A stretch of DNA of 64,000 bases, taken from Oceanobacillus sp. CFH 90083 (GTDB lineage: Bacteria; Bacillota; Bacilli; Bacillales; Amphibacillaceae). The DNA lies in the NCBI RefSeq assembly GCF_009389585.1, contig NZ_VIYG01000004.1:313377-377376 (forward strand). The letters run 5' to 3'. Of the stretch, positions 63,955-64,000 are shown piece by piece (the first letter of the stretch is position 1; each line of letters begins with the position of its first letter). Under the pieces are notes generated by a model. That model was not told where the DNA came from. It was given only the letters and a program-made list of their open reading frames with translations, and searched no databases. A program made the position numbers and the translations under genes.

Positions 63955-64000
63955 TCTCGAATCCCGTTTGTCAGAAATGGGGTATTCATGTAAGAATAGA

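Noticed and set aside
1-64000. CRISPR arrays, prophage, transposases, rRNA or tRNA genes
   Set aside because: No regularly spaced repeats, phage or IS proteins, or cloverleaf sequences were seen on either strand.

Overview
The window looks like chromosome from a spore-forming, low-GC Bacillaceae, most likely Oceanobacillus or a close halotolerant relative. The evidence is an A+T-rich sequence with strong AGGAGG-type ribosome binding sites and frequent TTG starts, gerA-family germination genes, CotX/CotV-type coat genes, a yclNOPQ petrobactin transporter, CwlK, a YteA-type protein, and an ectoine-type ehuBCDA uptake operon. No phage, transposase, CRISPR array, tRNA or rRNA gene is visible. Species assignment is inference from gene content, not from a search.

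Layout. 1-2910: a germinant receptor operon on the minus strand (A, C, then the first 21 codons of B) with a sigma-G-like promoter. 3181-9730: housekeeping singles (YxjI-like, VanY-like, pepT, a two-domain sulfurtransferase overlapping a Tag glycosylase, an aldo-keto reductase). 9878-13374: an unusual carbohydrate-type locus made of a PTS-EIIC-like membrane protein with a novel N-terminal domain, a TIM-barrel enzyme and a GntR/UTRA repressor. 13676-16893: HD hydrolase, type 2 IPP isomerase, YdaT-like and DsbA/FrnE-like proteins. 17168-21022: petrobactin transporter behind two Fur boxes. 22384-24601: an NRAMP-fold transporter that lacks both metal-binding motifs, coupled to a ureohydrolase that lacks one metal ligand; this is my best candidate for an undescribed system. 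24884-33315: a complete histidine operon hisZGDBHAF-hisIE-hisC with divergent hisJ. 33988-36477: a MerR-type regulator with an ABC exporter. 36699-37706: zinT with two perfect Zur boxes. 38091-42534: catalase, alpha/beta hydrolase, murB, and a preQ1 riboswitch ahead of queF and a queuosine-precursor transporter. 43317-46449: ehuBCDA. 46813-49126: YtzI-like, cwlK, PlsY-like and DUF456 proteins. 49200-50965: T-box (CCU specifier) and proS. 51182-54536: an M20 amidohydrolase with an amino-acid ABC transporter. 54612-61212: glutathione peroxidase, GNAT, trhO, coat genes, a cold-shock gene, a beta-hydroxyacid dehydrogenase and a YteA-like protein. 61296-63865: a Yip1-like zinc-ribbon protein and htrA.

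Regulation is unusually readable. Fur, Zur, preQ1, T-box, GntR-type and OmpR-type sites can each be matched to a target, and most convergent gene pairs share a bidirectional terminator, several of them long perfect palindromes. A family of short dispersed repeats occupies at least four intergenic gaps (near 5200, 33940, 46710 and 57130).
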